From contig MKTL01000022.1 in the NCBI GenBank assembly GCA_001897605.1, positions 95,030 to 159,029 of the forward strand: DNA of 64,000 nt, in the 5' to 3' direction. How positions within the stretch are numbered: position 1 is the stretch's first letter; each line of letters starts with the position of its first letter. The DNA comes from Clostridiales bacterium 38-18 (GTDB taxonomy: Bacteria; Bacillota; Clostridia; Peptostreptococcales; Acidaminobacteraceae). Both the position numbers and the translations under genes were made by a program. Shown here piece by piece: positions 23,022 to 32,045 of this stretch. Below the pieces are notes generated by a model, which saw only the letters and a program-made list of their open reading frames with translations, did not search any database and had not been told where the DNA came from.

Positions 23022-23432
23022 ATGAAGATTGATGCAACAACTTTAAGCAGTACCTATCAATCCAGCTTAACAGGAGAAAAGGAGACTGCAGAGGTTGAAT
23101 CGTTTAAGGATAAGCTTCAGCAAGCGGCTTCTTCTAAGGACCTTGATCAACTTAAAGAGGCAAGTCAGGAATTTGAAGCCTATTTCGTCAACACACTGTT
23201 TAAAGAAATGAGAAAAACCATCCAGGATGGCGGCTTAGTTGAGAAGAGCCAAGCCAGAACCACATTTGAAGAAATGCTGGATGAAGAAATGTCCAAAGCC
23301 GTTAGTAAAACAGGTGGTATTGGACTTGCGGATATGATTTACAACAATATGCTTAAGGTGTATCAATCAGTTGATCCAGATGAGGTTGAGCCAACTGAAA
23401 ATGAAGATACACATGTAGACATTCAAGGTTAG
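23022..23432 (+). CDS. flgJ: Rod-binding protein (FlgJ N-terminal domain type)
   Basis: A 136-residue protein with the rod-binding core LKEASQEFEAYFVNTLFKEMRKTIQDGGLVEKSQARTTFEEMLDEEMSKAVSKTGGIGLADMIY. It lacks the muramidase domain of enterobacterial FlgJ, as usual in Firmicutes, and would act as rod cap or scaffold. ATG 23022 and GTG 23013 are both possible; AAGG at 23006-23009 fits the ATG better. Confidence 0.85.
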   Translation: MKIDATTLSSTYQSSLTGEKETAEVESFKDKLQQAASSKDLDQLKEASQEFEAYFVNTLFKEMRKTIQDGGLVEKSQARTTFEEMLDEEMSKAVSKTGGIGLADMIYNNMLKVYQSVDPDEVEPTENEDTHVDIQG

Positions 23433-23439
23433 TATTCAG

Positions 23440-23480
23440 AGCCATTGCAATTATTAAATTTGCAATGGCTTTTTATTTTT
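23440..23480 (+). terminator. Terminator of the rod operon
   Basis: AGCCATTGCAA (23440-23450) pairs with TTGCAATGGCT (23460-23470), followed by TTTTATTTTTTT. Confidence 0.93.
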
Positions 23481-23533
23481 TTAATTATCCGTGTTCAAAG
23501 TTGGTATATAATGGATAGGTACAGGGAGGCATT

Positions 23534-24769
23534 ATGATCGGTGTTGCTTTAGAAGGTGGCGGTGCAAAGGGCGCATTTCATGTGGGTGCGTTAAAGGCTT
23601 TAAAAGAATGCGGCATTCAATACGATGGTGTTGTTGGAACCTCTATTGGTGCAATTAATGGTGCGTTTGCTGTAATGGATCAGCTTGATGCGCTTGAGCA
23701 AATCTGGCTATCAACGACGATTACAGATATTATTGATGGCGATCCAACCCTATTGGAGCAAATCGCAAAAAATAAAGTGCCCTTAGATCCTTCAATAATA
23801 AAACGTATGGTTGATGAGATTGTAAGCAATAAAGGCTTCAATATTTCTCCTTTAAAGGATAAGCTAACAAAATTGATAGATGAGCATGCGATACGAAAAT
23901 CAAATAAGGATTTTGGTTTGGTTAGTGTTTCTCTATCCGATCTGAAGCCTATTGAGGTGTTTGTAGAACAAATACCAGTTGGGGAGCTTCATGATTATAT
24001 ATTGGCATCAGCCAGTTTACCTACCTTTCAAGATCATTTTGTCAATGGAAAACGTGTCATTGATGGTGCTTTTTATGATAATCTACCAATTTCGCTTTTA
24101 CTTAAGAAAAACTATGATGTGATTTATGCTGTAAGAGTTTTCGGTATGGGGCGAATGAAAAGAATTAGCAAAAAGGACAGAGATAAAGTCATATATATTG
24201 AGCCCTCAGACGATCTTGGAAAGGTTCTTGAAATTGATCAAGAGAAGGCCAAAAAACATATTGATATGGGCTACTTTGATACGATGCGTGTCCTTAGAAG
24301 GCTTTATGGAAAAAGATATTATGTGAGCAATATGCCAAAGGAACTAGACGTACTGGCTAAGCTGGTTGATTTAAAGCCGGAGGTGCTAAAGGGCATTCAA
24401 TCTTTTATAGGAAGCTCGTTTTCAAGTCACAGAATGCTTTTTGAAGAGCTTCTACCTTTAATTGCTGATCTACTTAAGGTGGAGCGTTCTGAAGATTATG
24501 GTTCTTTAATATTGAGCTATTATGAATTTTTAGCTGAACAAGCAGGCATCAACAGGTTTGAAATTATCGCTTATGAGGATCTAGTTAGCCGAGTTGACGC
24601 TTATTATTCTATGGAACAGCAAATTCCTAGGGTCAAGGATGAGCTTTCAAAGCTATTAATCAATGCTATACCCAACAGAGGTTTTTTGTTATTTCCTAAA
24701 AATTTGAGAATTGAACTACTGATACACCTATATATGCTGGTATTAAAGCCAGAGATTTCACACACCTAA
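23534..24769 (+). CDS. Patatin-like phospholipase (RssA/YlbK-type)
   Basis: A putative intracellular lipid acyl hydrolase. The N-terminal oxyanion motif is ALEGGGAKGAFHVGALKAL, the nucleophile elbow GTSIG is near residue 37, and the catalytic Asp is in IDGAFYDNLP near residue 178, giving the Ser-Asp dyad of patatins. About 180 more residues at the C-terminus match nothing I recognise. It is 411 residues. ATG 23534 follows AGGGAGG. The physiological lipid is unknown. Confidence 0.85.
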   Translation: MIGVALEGGGAKGAFHVGALKALKECGIQYDGVVGTSIGAINGAFAVMDQLDALEQIWLSTTITDIIDGDPTLLEQIAKNKVPLDPSIIKRMVDEIVSNKGFNISPLKDKLTKLIDEHAIRKSNKDFGLVSVSLSDLKPIEVFVEQIPVGELHDYILASASLPTFQDHFVNGKRVIDGAFYDNLPISLLLKKNYDVIYAVRVFGMGRMKRISKKDRDKVIYIEPSDDLGKVLEIDQEKAKKHIDMGYFDTMRVLRRLYGKRYYVSNMPKELDVLAKLVDLKPEVLKGIQSFIGSSFSSHRMLFEELLPLIADLLKVERSEDYGSLILSYYEFLAEQAGINRFEIIAYEDLVSRVDAYYSMEQQIPRVKDELSKLLINAIPNRGFLLFPKNLRIELLIHLYMLVLKPEISHT

Positions 24770-24830
24770 ATCGTGCAAAATGATTTTTTTTATGGTAAAA
24801 TTGTTGAAAAGTCAACTGAAAGGAGACGTT

Positions 24831-26501
24831 ATGAACGCTGAAGCATATTATTTAAAGTGGTTAAATGATGCTTATTTTGATGAGGAGTTTAGAGCAGAGC
24901 TAAAAGCGATTGAAGGTAATCCTGAAGAAATTGAGGATCGATTTTATAAAGATTTAGAATTTGGTACAGCTGGGATGAGAGGTGTCATTGGCGCTGGTAG
25001 AAATCGCATCAATCGCTATATTATCCGAAAGGCAACGCAGGGCTTCGTCAATTTTCTATTGGAGAGAAGAAACACTATTGATACTTCAAGATTTGAAAAA
25101 TCGGTAGTTATTGCATATGATTCAAGAAGAAAATCATTAGAATTTGCTATGGAAACAGCTCGTGTAATGGCTGCAAATGGTGTTATTGCCTATGTTTTCG
25201 ACGATGTTAGAACGACACCAGAGCTGTCATTTGCTGTGAGAGAGTTAAAATGCATGGGTGGCGTTATGATAACGGCAAGCCACAACCCCCCACAATACAA
25301 TGGCTATAAGGTTTATGATGAAACTGGCTGCCAACTGGTGCCTCATTTAGCGGATGCTTTAGTTGAACATGTTGAGGCGATTACGGATTTTGAACAAGTA
25401 AAAATCATGGACCGAAAAGTTGCTGTCGAGAATAAGCTCCTGAAAGTGATTAATGAAGAGGTAGATTTACCTTATATCGAAATGGTTAAAAGGGTGACCT
25501 TTAGACCTGAGCTGTTAAAGTCTTCTAATTTAAAAGTCGTTTATACGCCATTACATGGTACGGGCGGACACACGATTTCTAGAGTTTTAAAGGAAATGTC
25601 CTTCTCCAATTTGATTAAGGTAGAAGAGCAGATGGCACCAGATGGTGAATTCCCGACCTGTAACCAACCAAATCCAGAGAATGTCGAAGCGTTTGAATAT
25701 GCCATAAAAACAGCGACAAAGTATGATGCTGATTTGCTAATTGCAACTGACCCTGACTGTGATAGAATTGGTCTAATGATCAAGGATGGCAATCGATATA
25801 GGGCGATAAATGGCAATCAAATTGGCTCATTGTTCGTAGAATATGTACTGTCATCGAGAAAAAATCTTACCAATGCGCATTTCATTGTAAACACAGTTGT
25901 ATCCTCCGATTTGGCGAAGGCACAAGCGGAGTATTATAATGTATCACTTAGAAAAACCTTAACAGGCTTCAAATTTATAGGTGAACAAATCGAAAAGGAT
26001 CCAACTTTATTTGTGATGGGTTATGAGGAAAGCTATGGCTATCTTTTTGATCCTCATGTTAGAGACAAAGATGCCGTCATGGGGACGCTAATGGCGATTG
26101 AGATGGCAGAGTATTACCAGAGTCAAGGATTATCTTTAAGTGAAGTACTTGAAAATATCTATAAACGTCATGGTTATTTTGTTGATGAAACAATCTCTAA
26201 GACATTTGAAGGTAAAGAGGGCGGCGAGCAAATGAAAGCAATTATGTCTCGCTTTAGAGAGTCGTCAGAGTCGCTCTTTAAATATCAATCTAAAATAGAT
26301 TATCTAGTCGATGATACCGGGTTACCTAAATCTGATGTGATTAAATTCTATTTAGATGATTTGTCATGGATGGTTTTGCGTCCGTCGGGAACGGAGCCAA
26401 AGCTTAAAGTTTATTTTTCAATTTGCGATGAGGATTTTGTTAAAGCAAAGCAAAAATTGGATTATTATAAGACACATATGTTAGAGAAGGTCCTTAGCTA
26501 A
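24831..26501 (+). CDS. pgcA: Phosphoglucomutase/phosphomannomutase
   Basis: An alpha-D-phosphohexomutase that interconverts hexose 1- and 6-phosphates, feeding UDP-glucose and other nucleotide sugars. Motifs in order are the phosphoserine loop TASHNPPQYNGYKVY (about residue 144), the metal-binding DPDCDRIG (about 307), the sugar loop GYEESYGYL and the phosphate-binding RPSGTEPKLK near the C-terminus. ATG 24831 (556 residues) follows AAAGGAGA; the upstream in-frame start at 24780 lacks a binding site. Its stop overlaps the next gene by one base. Confidence 0.94.
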   Translation: MNAEAYYLKWLNDAYFDEEFRAELKAIEGNPEEIEDRFYKDLEFGTAGMRGVIGAGRNRINRYIIRKATQGFVNFLLERRNTIDTSRFEKSVVIAYDSRRKSLEFAMETARVMAANGVIAYVFDDVRTTPELSFAVRELKCMGGVMITASHNPPQYNGYKVYDETGCQLVPHLADALVEHVEAITDFEQVKIMDRKVAVENKLLKVINEEVDLPYIEMVKRVTFRPELLKSSNLKVVYTPLHGTGGHTISRVLKEMSFSNLIKVEEQMAPDGEFPTCNQPNPENVEAFEYAIKTATKYDADLLIATDPDCDRIGLMIKDGNRYRAINGNQIGSLFVEYVLSSRKNLTNAHFIVNTVVSSDLAKAQAEYYNVSLRKTLTGFKFIGEQIEKDPTLFVMGYEESYGYLFDPHVRDKDAVMGTLMAIEMAEYYQSQGLSLSEVLENIYKRHGYFVDETISKTFEGKEGGEQMKAIMSRFRESSESLFKYQSKIDYLVDDTGLPKSDVIKFYLDDLSWMVLRPSGTEPKLKVYFSICDEDFVKAKQKLDYYKTHMLEKVLS

Positions 26502-27631
26502 TGATGGATGTGAAAACATCTCAGATAAAATTTAAAAGTGCTGAAGCGACAAATACACGTCTTATGGGTGTTGTTGGAGTGGTGGCCAAATTTCAAGATG
26601 AAGGCTTAAGAGAAATCGTGCAAGTTTATCATCTCGATTATGAGGTCTATGGCATTGATGGCTTATACCATTTGATAGAGCCGAGTCTCCAAGAGCTAGA
26701 GGATTTAATACTGATGGTGACAGGTGGTTTAGGTGGTGAATTTGTAGAAATCACAGAGGAAGCCTTTTATCACCTCGTTCTTTCTGCCTATTCAGTAGAT
26801 AAAAATAGTGTCGAAACACACGTTGATTTTGACGCTTTCTCAGATGCGTTTTATAGCTGGGAAGATCACATGACGTCGTCAGAATTGGCGGAGCTTTATT
26901 TCAGATTAGCGCCTAATCTAAACTCAGACATTTTGATCATCAATTATTTGATGATGCGATTGGTGGGAAAGGATTTTGTTGCGGCCAAAATCTTGATCGA
27001 TCCACATTTTGAAGCTGAACTGGATTATTTAGAGCTGCCTTATACCTTAATTAAAAACACGATAAAGCTTGTTGCAGAGGATGATAAAGTAACGCATTAT
27101 CAGGTTGAAGCATTAATAGACTACGATGAAAAGTACAAGCTGATGCTATTTGATATCAACCTATCCAAGTCGACTCGGCGAATAGTGGGACTACAGTATA
27201 CAGAATCCTTAACGCTGTCCAGTATAGAGGCGGCATTTAATCTCAACAAGTCGGAGCATATCATCGTCTGCCAGACGACAGACCATTTCTTCGAAAGAAG
27301 ATTTTCTAAAAGCAACCCTGAGATGATGAAGCAGACGTATTATCAAGGTAATCTGTACATCGAATTTAACAAGGACAACAGTCACGTCAATCAAAATCCT
27401 TATTATTTGAATGGGGATGTTTATGCCATGTACTTTTTTTCTAGATCGGGTCATTTTTTAGTTGCGTCTCTTGTTGAAGAAAATCTGGTGAGCATCGATC
27501 AAATGCTTCAAGAGCAAAACCTATACGAGGAAAGCTTGCAGTTTATCTGTGAGCTGAAAACCGATGACCCTGTTTTGTATTCGTATATCAATAGTGGGTA
27601 CGATACTATTTTTGATTTCTTATCACAATAA
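26501..27631 (+). CDS. Conserved-looking protein of unknown function, coupled to the phosphohexomutase
   Basis: A 376-residue soluble, acidic protein with no signal peptide, membrane helix, repeat or catalytic motif I recognise. Its start overlaps the stop of the mutase (TAATG), so it is probably cotranslated. ATG 26501 and ATG 26504 are both possible. The composition and codon use match its neighbours. The terminator after it is mainly oriented for the opposite strand. I make no functional claim. Confidence 0.7.
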   Translation: MMDVKTSQIKFKSAEATNTRLMGVVGVVAKFQDEGLREIVQVYHLDYEVYGIDGLYHLIEPSLQELEDLILMVTGGLGGEFVEITEEAFYHLVLSAYSVDKNSVETHVDFDAFSDAFYSWEDHMTSSELAELYFRLAPNLNSDILIINYLMMRLVGKDFVAAKILIDPHFEAELDYLELPYTLIKNTIKLVAEDDKVTHYQVEALIDYDEKYKLMLFDINLSKSTRRIVGLQYTESLTLSSIEAAFNLNKSEHIIVCQTTDHFFERRFSKSNPEMMKQTYYQGNLYIEFNKDNSHVNQNPYYLNGDVYAMYFFSRSGHFLVASLVEENLVSIDQMLQEQNLYEESLQFICELKTDDPVLYSYINSGYDTIFDFLSQ

Positions 27632-27643
27632 ATATTTCGCGGA

Positions 27644-27677
27644 CATAAAAAACCCCATTTGATTGACAAATGGGGTT
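27644..27677 (-). terminator. Terminator, mainly for the minus-strand small gene
   Basis: AACCCCATTTG (27651-27661) pairs with CAAATGGGGTT (27667-27677) over ATTGA. On the minus strand it is followed by TTTTTTA, a good U-run; on the plus strand only a weak one follows, so it may be bidirectional. Confidence 0.85.
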
Positions 27678-27694
27678 ACATATTTTATAAGGAA

Positions 27695-27898
27695 TTAATT
27701 GTTCTTTGCAGCAGGTTCAATATAAATATGGTTGATCTTACTGGATTCATAAGCCTTGTATCTCATAAGCTCTTTTTTTAAGAGCTCAATTTCCTTTTCA
27801 ACCTCTTGGCAAGCAAAAACAGCGTTTTTTTGTCTAAGTTGTCTCAGCTGGAATGACCTGGATTCAATTTCAGCCATGATACGTTCAACGTAGTTCAT
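27695..27898 (-). CDS. Small charged coiled-coil protein, unknown function
   Basis: A 67-residue protein rich in Glu, Lys, Arg and Gln with a helical, heptad-like core (IMAEIESRSFQLRQLRQKNAVFACQEVEKEIELLKKELMRY). It has a clear GAGGAG ribosome-binding site, its own candidate promoter and its own terminator, so it is a real single-gene unit. It could be a small regulatory or adaptor protein; I do not recognise a family. Confidence 0.65.
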   Translation of the reverse strand: MNYVERIMAEIESRSFQLRQLRQKNAVFACQEVEKEIELLKKELMRYKAYESSKINHIYIEPAAKNN

Positions 27899-27977
27899 AT
27901 ATAAACTCCTCTATCTAAGTAACAAATAGGTTTAATTGGTTTCATCTATACTTTAAATATCGGCATTTCCATGAATT

Positions 27978-28006
27978 AGTTTATGCTCATTTGACAGTTG
28001 TGTCAA
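27978..28006 (-). promoter_or_regulatory. Promoter of the small minus-strand gene within an inverted repeat
   Basis: TTGACA-GTTG-TGTCAA (27991-28006) is a perfect inverted repeat. Read on the minus strand, TTGACA, 17 bases and TAAACT (27983-27978) form a good promoter for the 67-residue gene. On the plus strand the same repeat gives TTGACA at 27991 facing metK with only a weak -10. Confidence 0.55.
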
Positions 28007-28047
28007 GATTGTATTAAAAATATTTCAGTTTGTTTATAATAATATTA

Positions 28048-28076
28048 TTGAATTTCATAAAACCTTGTGATACTAT
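28048..28076 (+). promoter_or_regulatory. metK promoter
   Basis: TTGAAT (28048-28053), 17 bases, TACTAT (28071-28076), placing the start of transcription about 18 bases before the riboswitch. Confidence 0.65.
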
Positions 28077-28099
28077 AGTCAAGTAAATTTAATAGTAAT

Positions 28100-28238
28100 C
28101 CTTATCAAGAGCGATGGAGGGAATAGGCCCTATGAAGTCCAGCAACCGGTATTGCACGGTGCTAAATCCTACAGGTATGGATACCTGGAAGATGAGGTTG
28201 TAGAAAATACACCCTTTTCTTGCGAAAAGGTTTTTTTT
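28100..28238 (+). promoter_or_regulatory. SAM-I (S-box) riboswitch with terminator, controlling metK
   Basis: The class core is present: CTTATCAAGAG, GGAGGGA…GGCCCTATGAAG, and CCAGCAACC, then the GGTGCTAAATCC and GGTATGGATACC stems. P1 is formed by CCTTATC (28100-28106) with GATGAGG (28191-28197). The expression platform is a terminator: CCTTTTC (28213-28219)/GAAAAGG (28224-28230) then eight T. High S-adenosylmethionine should stop transcription before metK. Confidence 0.97.
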
Positions 28239-28312
28239 ATGCCTACGATTCATCAAATGCGATTAAAGGATTCCGCTGCGTTAGCAGCACTAGATCATTG
28301 GAGGTGTATTTA

Positions 28313-29506
28313 ATGTCAAGAAAAAGATTATTTACTTCTGAGTCTGTAACGGAAGGTCACCCAGATAAAATTTGTGACCAAATTTCTGACTCGATTTTGG
28401 ATGCGATTTTTGAGCAAGATCCAACAGCTAGAGTTGCATGTGAAACCTCTGTAACAACAGGGTTGGTGCTTATTGCCGGTGAAATTACTACAAATTGCTA
28501 TGTTGATATTCAAGGCATTGTTAGACAGACAATTAAAGAAATTGGATATACAAGAGCGAAATACGGTTTTGACGGCGACACATGTGGTGTTTTAGTTGCG
28601 ATTGACAAACAGTCAGACGATATCGCAATGGGTGTTGATAGGGCACTTGAAAGCAAAGAAGGACAAATGAACGACGAGGTTGAAGCAGTAGGTGCTGGTG
28701 ACCAAGGGATTATGTTTGGATTTGCATGTGATGAAACTGAAGAATTAATGCCATTACCGATTTCTTTAGCGCATAAATTAGCGAGAAGATTATCTGAAGT
28801 TAGAAAAGATGGTACTTTATCTTACCTAAGACCAGATGGTAAAACACAAGTAACCGTTGAATACGATGAAAACGGTAAACCAAGCAGAATTGATACCGTT
28901 CTAATCTCAACGCAACACAGTGCAAAAGTAAAAAGAGAGCAAATTGAAGCGGATTTAATTGAACACGTTATTAAGCCAATCATTCCTGCTGACCTATTTG
29001 TTGATACTAGAATTTTGGTTAATCCTACTGGTAGATTTGTAATCGGTGGTCCTCAAGGGGATGCTGGTTTAACAGGTAGAAAAATCATCGTAGATACTTA
29101 CGGTGGATATGCAAGACACGGCGGTGGCGCATTCTCTGGAAAAGACCCTACAAAGGTTGACCGTTCTGCTGCTTACGCTGCAAGATACGTTGCTAAAAAC
29201 GTCGTTGCTGCAGGCCTCGCTTCAAAATGTGAAATCGAGCTTGCTTATGCAATCGGTGTTGCACATCCAGTTTCAATCTTAGTTGAAACGTTCGGTACTG
29301 CAAAAGTATCTGAAGACTTAATCAACGACTTAGTGGAAAAACACTTTGACTTAAGACCAGGTGCAATCATCAGAGATTTAGGGTTAAGACGACCAATCTA
29401 CAAACAAACTGCAGCTTACGGTCACTTTGGTAGAACTGATATTGATTTACCATGGGAAAGAACAGACAAAGCTGAAATTTTAAGAAAAGAAGCTTTTAAC
29501 GCGTAA
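28313..29506 (+). CDS. metK: S-adenosylmethionine synthetase
   Basis: Makes S-adenosylmethionine from methionine and ATP. The 397-residue protein starts [26 protein letters not shown] and has the signatures [12 protein letters not shown] (about residue 117) and [23 protein letters not shown] (about 263). ATG 28313 with GGAGGTG 28300-28306 is the start; the longer reading frame from 28220 overlaps the riboswitch terminator and is untranslated. Control by the riboswitch is direct product feedback. Confidence 0.98.
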   Translation: MSRKRLFTSESVTEGHPDKICDQISDSILDAIFEQDPTARVACETSVTTGLVLIAGEITTNCYVDIQGIVRQTIKEIGYTRAKYGFDGDTCGVLVAIDKQSDDIAMGVDRALESKEGQMNDEVEAVGAGDQGIMFGFACDETEELMPLPISLAHKLARRLSEVRKDGTLSYLRPDGKTQVTVEYDENGKPSRIDTVLISTQHSAKVKREQIEADLIEHVIKPIIPADLFVDTRILVNPTGRFVIGGPQGDAGLTGRKIIVDTYGGYARHGGGAFSGKDPTKVDRSAAYAARYVAKNVVAAGLASKCEIELAYAIGVAHPVSILVETFGTAKVSEDLINDLVEKHFDLRPGAIIRDLGLRRPIYKQTAAYGHFGRTDIDLPWERTDKAEILRKEAFNA

Positions 29507-29542
29507 TAGTAACGTTGAAGCCTATAGAACATTTTAATGATG

Positions 29543-29586
29543 AACCTCTTAAAGCAATTCGCTTTGAGAGGTTTTATTTTTATTTT
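29543..29586 (+). terminator. Terminator of metK
   Basis: AACCTCTTAAAGC (29543-29555) pairs with GCTTTGAGAGGTT (29561-29573), one wobble, then TTATTTTTATTTT. Confidence 0.93.
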
Positions 29587-29603
29587 ACCTAATTGCTATA
29601 TAC

Positions 29604-29735
29604 CGTCTAATAGATAAAAAAACTCTCGTAGGAGGCTCCGCAGGGAATACTAGGATGCATTGGCGAGCAGTAATCGAAGATTACGACCAGCCGAGGACCG
29701 GTCCTCTGGAGAGAGTTGTTTTTATCTATTAGACG
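29604..29735. ncRNA. Unidentified structured element with long terminal inverted repeat
   Basis: CGTCTAATAGATAAAAA (29604-29620) pairs perfectly with 29719-29735, and AACTCTC (29621-29627) with GAGAGTT (29711-29717), leaving one bulged G: 24 pairs in all. The interior is GC-rich, with TTGGC/GCCGA (29660-29664/29690-29694) closing a symmetric GAGCA/GACCA loop below a GTAATC-GAA-GATTAC hairpin (29670-29684), and the palindrome GAGGACCGGTCCTC (29693-29706). It is either a small structured RNA or a short non-coding mobile repeat. It fills the metK-recD2 gap and has no coding potential. Confidence 0.55.
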
Positions 29736-29824
29736 AAAGTAGATACAGATTAACCGTTGACTAATGATTTTAATGTAAAATTATGTTAAACTATGAACAT
29801 AAGTTCGTATTTTAGAGGTGCTCA

Positions 29825-32044
29825 ATGAATCGAAATGACGATTATGAAATATACGAGGGTATCGTAGAAGATATCATCTATTATAATGAAGATAATGGCT
29901 ATGTAATCGCCAATATTGATATATATAATGAGTTAATTTGCATAAAAGGACTCATTCCATTTTTAAAAGAAGGGGATCATATAAGAGTGATGGGAATTAT
30001 GGAGGTTCATAATTTCTATGGAGAGCAGTTTAATGTTAAGCATGCAGAACATCTAAAACCGACGGAAAAGGATGAGATTTATAATTACCTTTCATCTGGT
30101 ATTATCAAAGGCATTGGTGAATCTACGGCGAGTTTACTTGTTGAAGCATTCGGAGAGAGAACGCTCGATATTATACAATATGAACCTGAAAAGCTTCTGG
30201 CGATTGCTGGTATAGGGCCTAAAAAGCTTGAGCAAATTATTTTGTCCTATAAAGAACAGTATGAGCTAAGAGATTTTATTATTTATTTTCAGAATCTGTC
30301 TATTTCGATTAATCTAGCCATGAAAATATACAGAAAGTTCGGTCAGGAGGCCATAGCTATCGTCTCCAAAAACCCATATATACTTGCAGATGAGCTTGTA
30401 GGAGTTGGTTTCAAACAGGCCGATCAATTGGCGATGCGTATGGGGATCGACTTTCATTCACCCTATCGTATCGCATCGGGCATCCTATATATGCTCAATA
30501 AAGAAGCTGGAAATGGCAATACCTTCACCTATGAGGAGCATCTCATTAGTAGCGTTAAGCTTGAATTAAGAGTTAAAACTGAAGAAATCGAAATAAGATT
30601 GACTGACCTGATCGTGGAGGGAGATGTCGTCAGAGCGATTGATTCTGAAGGAAAGAGTATATACTATTTGCCTGCGCTTCATTATGCTGAGGGACAGGTG
30701 GCAAGTCGTTTGCTTAACATACAGACTGAGGCAAGTGAAATTAATCACACCTATGTTGATAAATTTATTGAAGAGTTTGAAAGTACAAGAGGGATTTTAC
30801 TTGCAGAGAAGCAAAAGGAAGCAGTGGCAGAGTCCATCAAAAGTGGCGTCTTTGTTCTAACGGGTGGCCCTGGAACAGGTAAAACGACTATTATCAATGC
30901 AATTATCGGCATCTTTGAGTCCGTAGGGAAAGAAATTTTGCTCGCAGCGCCAACTGGACGTGCGGCTAAAAGAATGACTGAGGCGACGCAAAGAGAATCA
31001 AAGACCATTCATAGACTATTGGAGTTTCAAGGTGAGAATCAATTTCAGAAAAATTCAGATGACCCATTAACAGCAGATGTGATTATTATCGATGAAATAT
31101 CCATGGTGGATATCTTACTGATGTATCGATTTCTAGATGCGGTACCAAGAGGTGCCCATCTTATCTTTGTTGGTGATGCAGATCAGCTACCGTCCGTGGG
31201 ACCAGGGGCTGTACTTAAGGATTTGCTCACCTGCGATTGGATTAAAAATGTCGCACTAAATGAGATCTTTAGACAAGAAGAAACCTCTCTGATTGCTTTA
31301 AATGCCCATCTAATCAACAAGGGAGAGCAACCGATATTAAATCGCTCTGATAAGGATTTTTTCTTTATGAATCGCACGAAGGCAGAGGATATTGTCGAGG
31401 AAATAAAATCCCTCATAAAGGAACGGCTTCCGAGCTATTATAATTTAAACCCACTTGAGGACATTCAGGTGATTTCTCCCGTAAAAGGTAGTGGTGTGGG
31501 AATTGATGTACTTAATGAGGTTTTGCAATCAGTTATCAACCCCATGAGCGATAAGAAAACAGAGTATCATAATGGTAAGCGCATCTTTAGAACAGGCGAT
31601 AAGGTCATGCAGATTAAGAATAACTATAACATCGAGTGGACGACCAAATGGGCAGAAGAAGGAAAAGGGGTTTTTAATGGTGACATTGGGTTTGTAAAGG
31701 CAATCGACCTATCAGATCGCACAATGACGGTTCTTTTTGATCTTGAGAGGGAGGTAATTTATGATTTTTCAGCCCTAGATGAATTGACATTAGCCTACGC
31801 AATAACAGTGCATAAAAGTCAAGGGAGCGAGTTTAAGGCTGTAATTATGCCAATGGCATTTATCCCACCGATGCTGATGAGTCGCAACATTTTATATACC
31901 TCAATTACACGAGCTAGGGAGCTTGTTGTATTAGTTGGAGAAAAGCGTGCACTTTCACAGATGATTCAAAGAACGCATGAGGCCAAACGAAATTCTGGAC
32001 TTTCTCAGAAATTAGCGTTACTTTCTATGATGATTGGGGAATAA
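29825..32044 (+). CDS. recD2: RecD2-type ATP-dependent DNA helicase
   Basis: A 739-residue superfamily-1B 5'-3' helicase that acts without RecBC, involved in repair and replication fork upkeep. An N-terminal OB-like domain and helix-hairpin-helix repeats (KGIGESTASLLVEAFG, AIAGIGPKKLEQII) are followed by Walker A GGPGTGKTTII near residue 346, Walker B DVIIIDEISMVD, GDADQLPSVGPG, and the C-terminal TVHKSQGSEF and YTSITRARELVVL motifs. AGAGGTG precedes ATG 29825. comFC follows directly. Confidence 0.95.
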   Translation: MNRNDDYEIYEGIVEDIIYYNEDNGYVIANIDIYNELICIKGLIPFLKEGDHIRVMGIMEVHNFYGEQFNVKHAEHLKPTEKDEIYNYLSSGIIKGIGESTASLLVEAFGERTLDIIQYEPEKLLAIAGIGPKKLEQIILSYKEQYELRDFIIYFQNLSISINLAMKIYRKFGQEAIAIVSKNPYILADELVGVGFKQADQLAMRMGIDFHSPYRIASGILYMLNKEAGNGNTFTYEEHLISSVKLELRVKTEEIEIRLTDLIVEGDVVRAIDSEGKSIYYLPALHYAEGQVASRLLNIQTEASEINHTYVDKFIEEFESTRGILLAEKQKEAVAESIKSGVFVLTGGPGTGKTTIINAIIGIFESVGKEILLAAPTGRAAKRMTEATQRESKTIHRLLEFQGENQFQKNSDDPLTADVIIIDEISMVDILLMYRFLDAVPRGAHLIFVGDADQLPSVGPGAVLKDLLTCDWIKNVALNEIFRQEETSLIALNAHLINKGEQPILNRSDKDFFFMNRTKAEDIVEEIKSLIKERLPSYYNLNPLEDIQVISPVKGSGVGIDVLNEVLQSVINPMSDKKTEYHNGKRIFRTGDKVMQIKNNYNIEWTTKWAEEGKGVFNGDIGFVKAIDLSDRTMTVLFDLEREVIYDFSALDELTLAYAITVHKSQGSEFKAVIMPMAFIPPMLMSRNILYTSITRARELVVLVGEKRALSQMIQRTHEAKRNSGLSQKLALLSMMIGE

Positions 32045-32045
32045 A

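Noticed and set aside
28220-28312. Longer N-terminus for MetK
   Set aside because: The extension lies in the riboswitch terminator and leader; ATG 28313 has a strong binding site and matches family starts.
29604-29735. Glycine riboswitch or 6S RNA
   Set aside because: CTCTGGAGAGAG looks like part of a glycine aptamer, but the conserved order of elements is absent; the length and central bubble do not fit 6S RNA.
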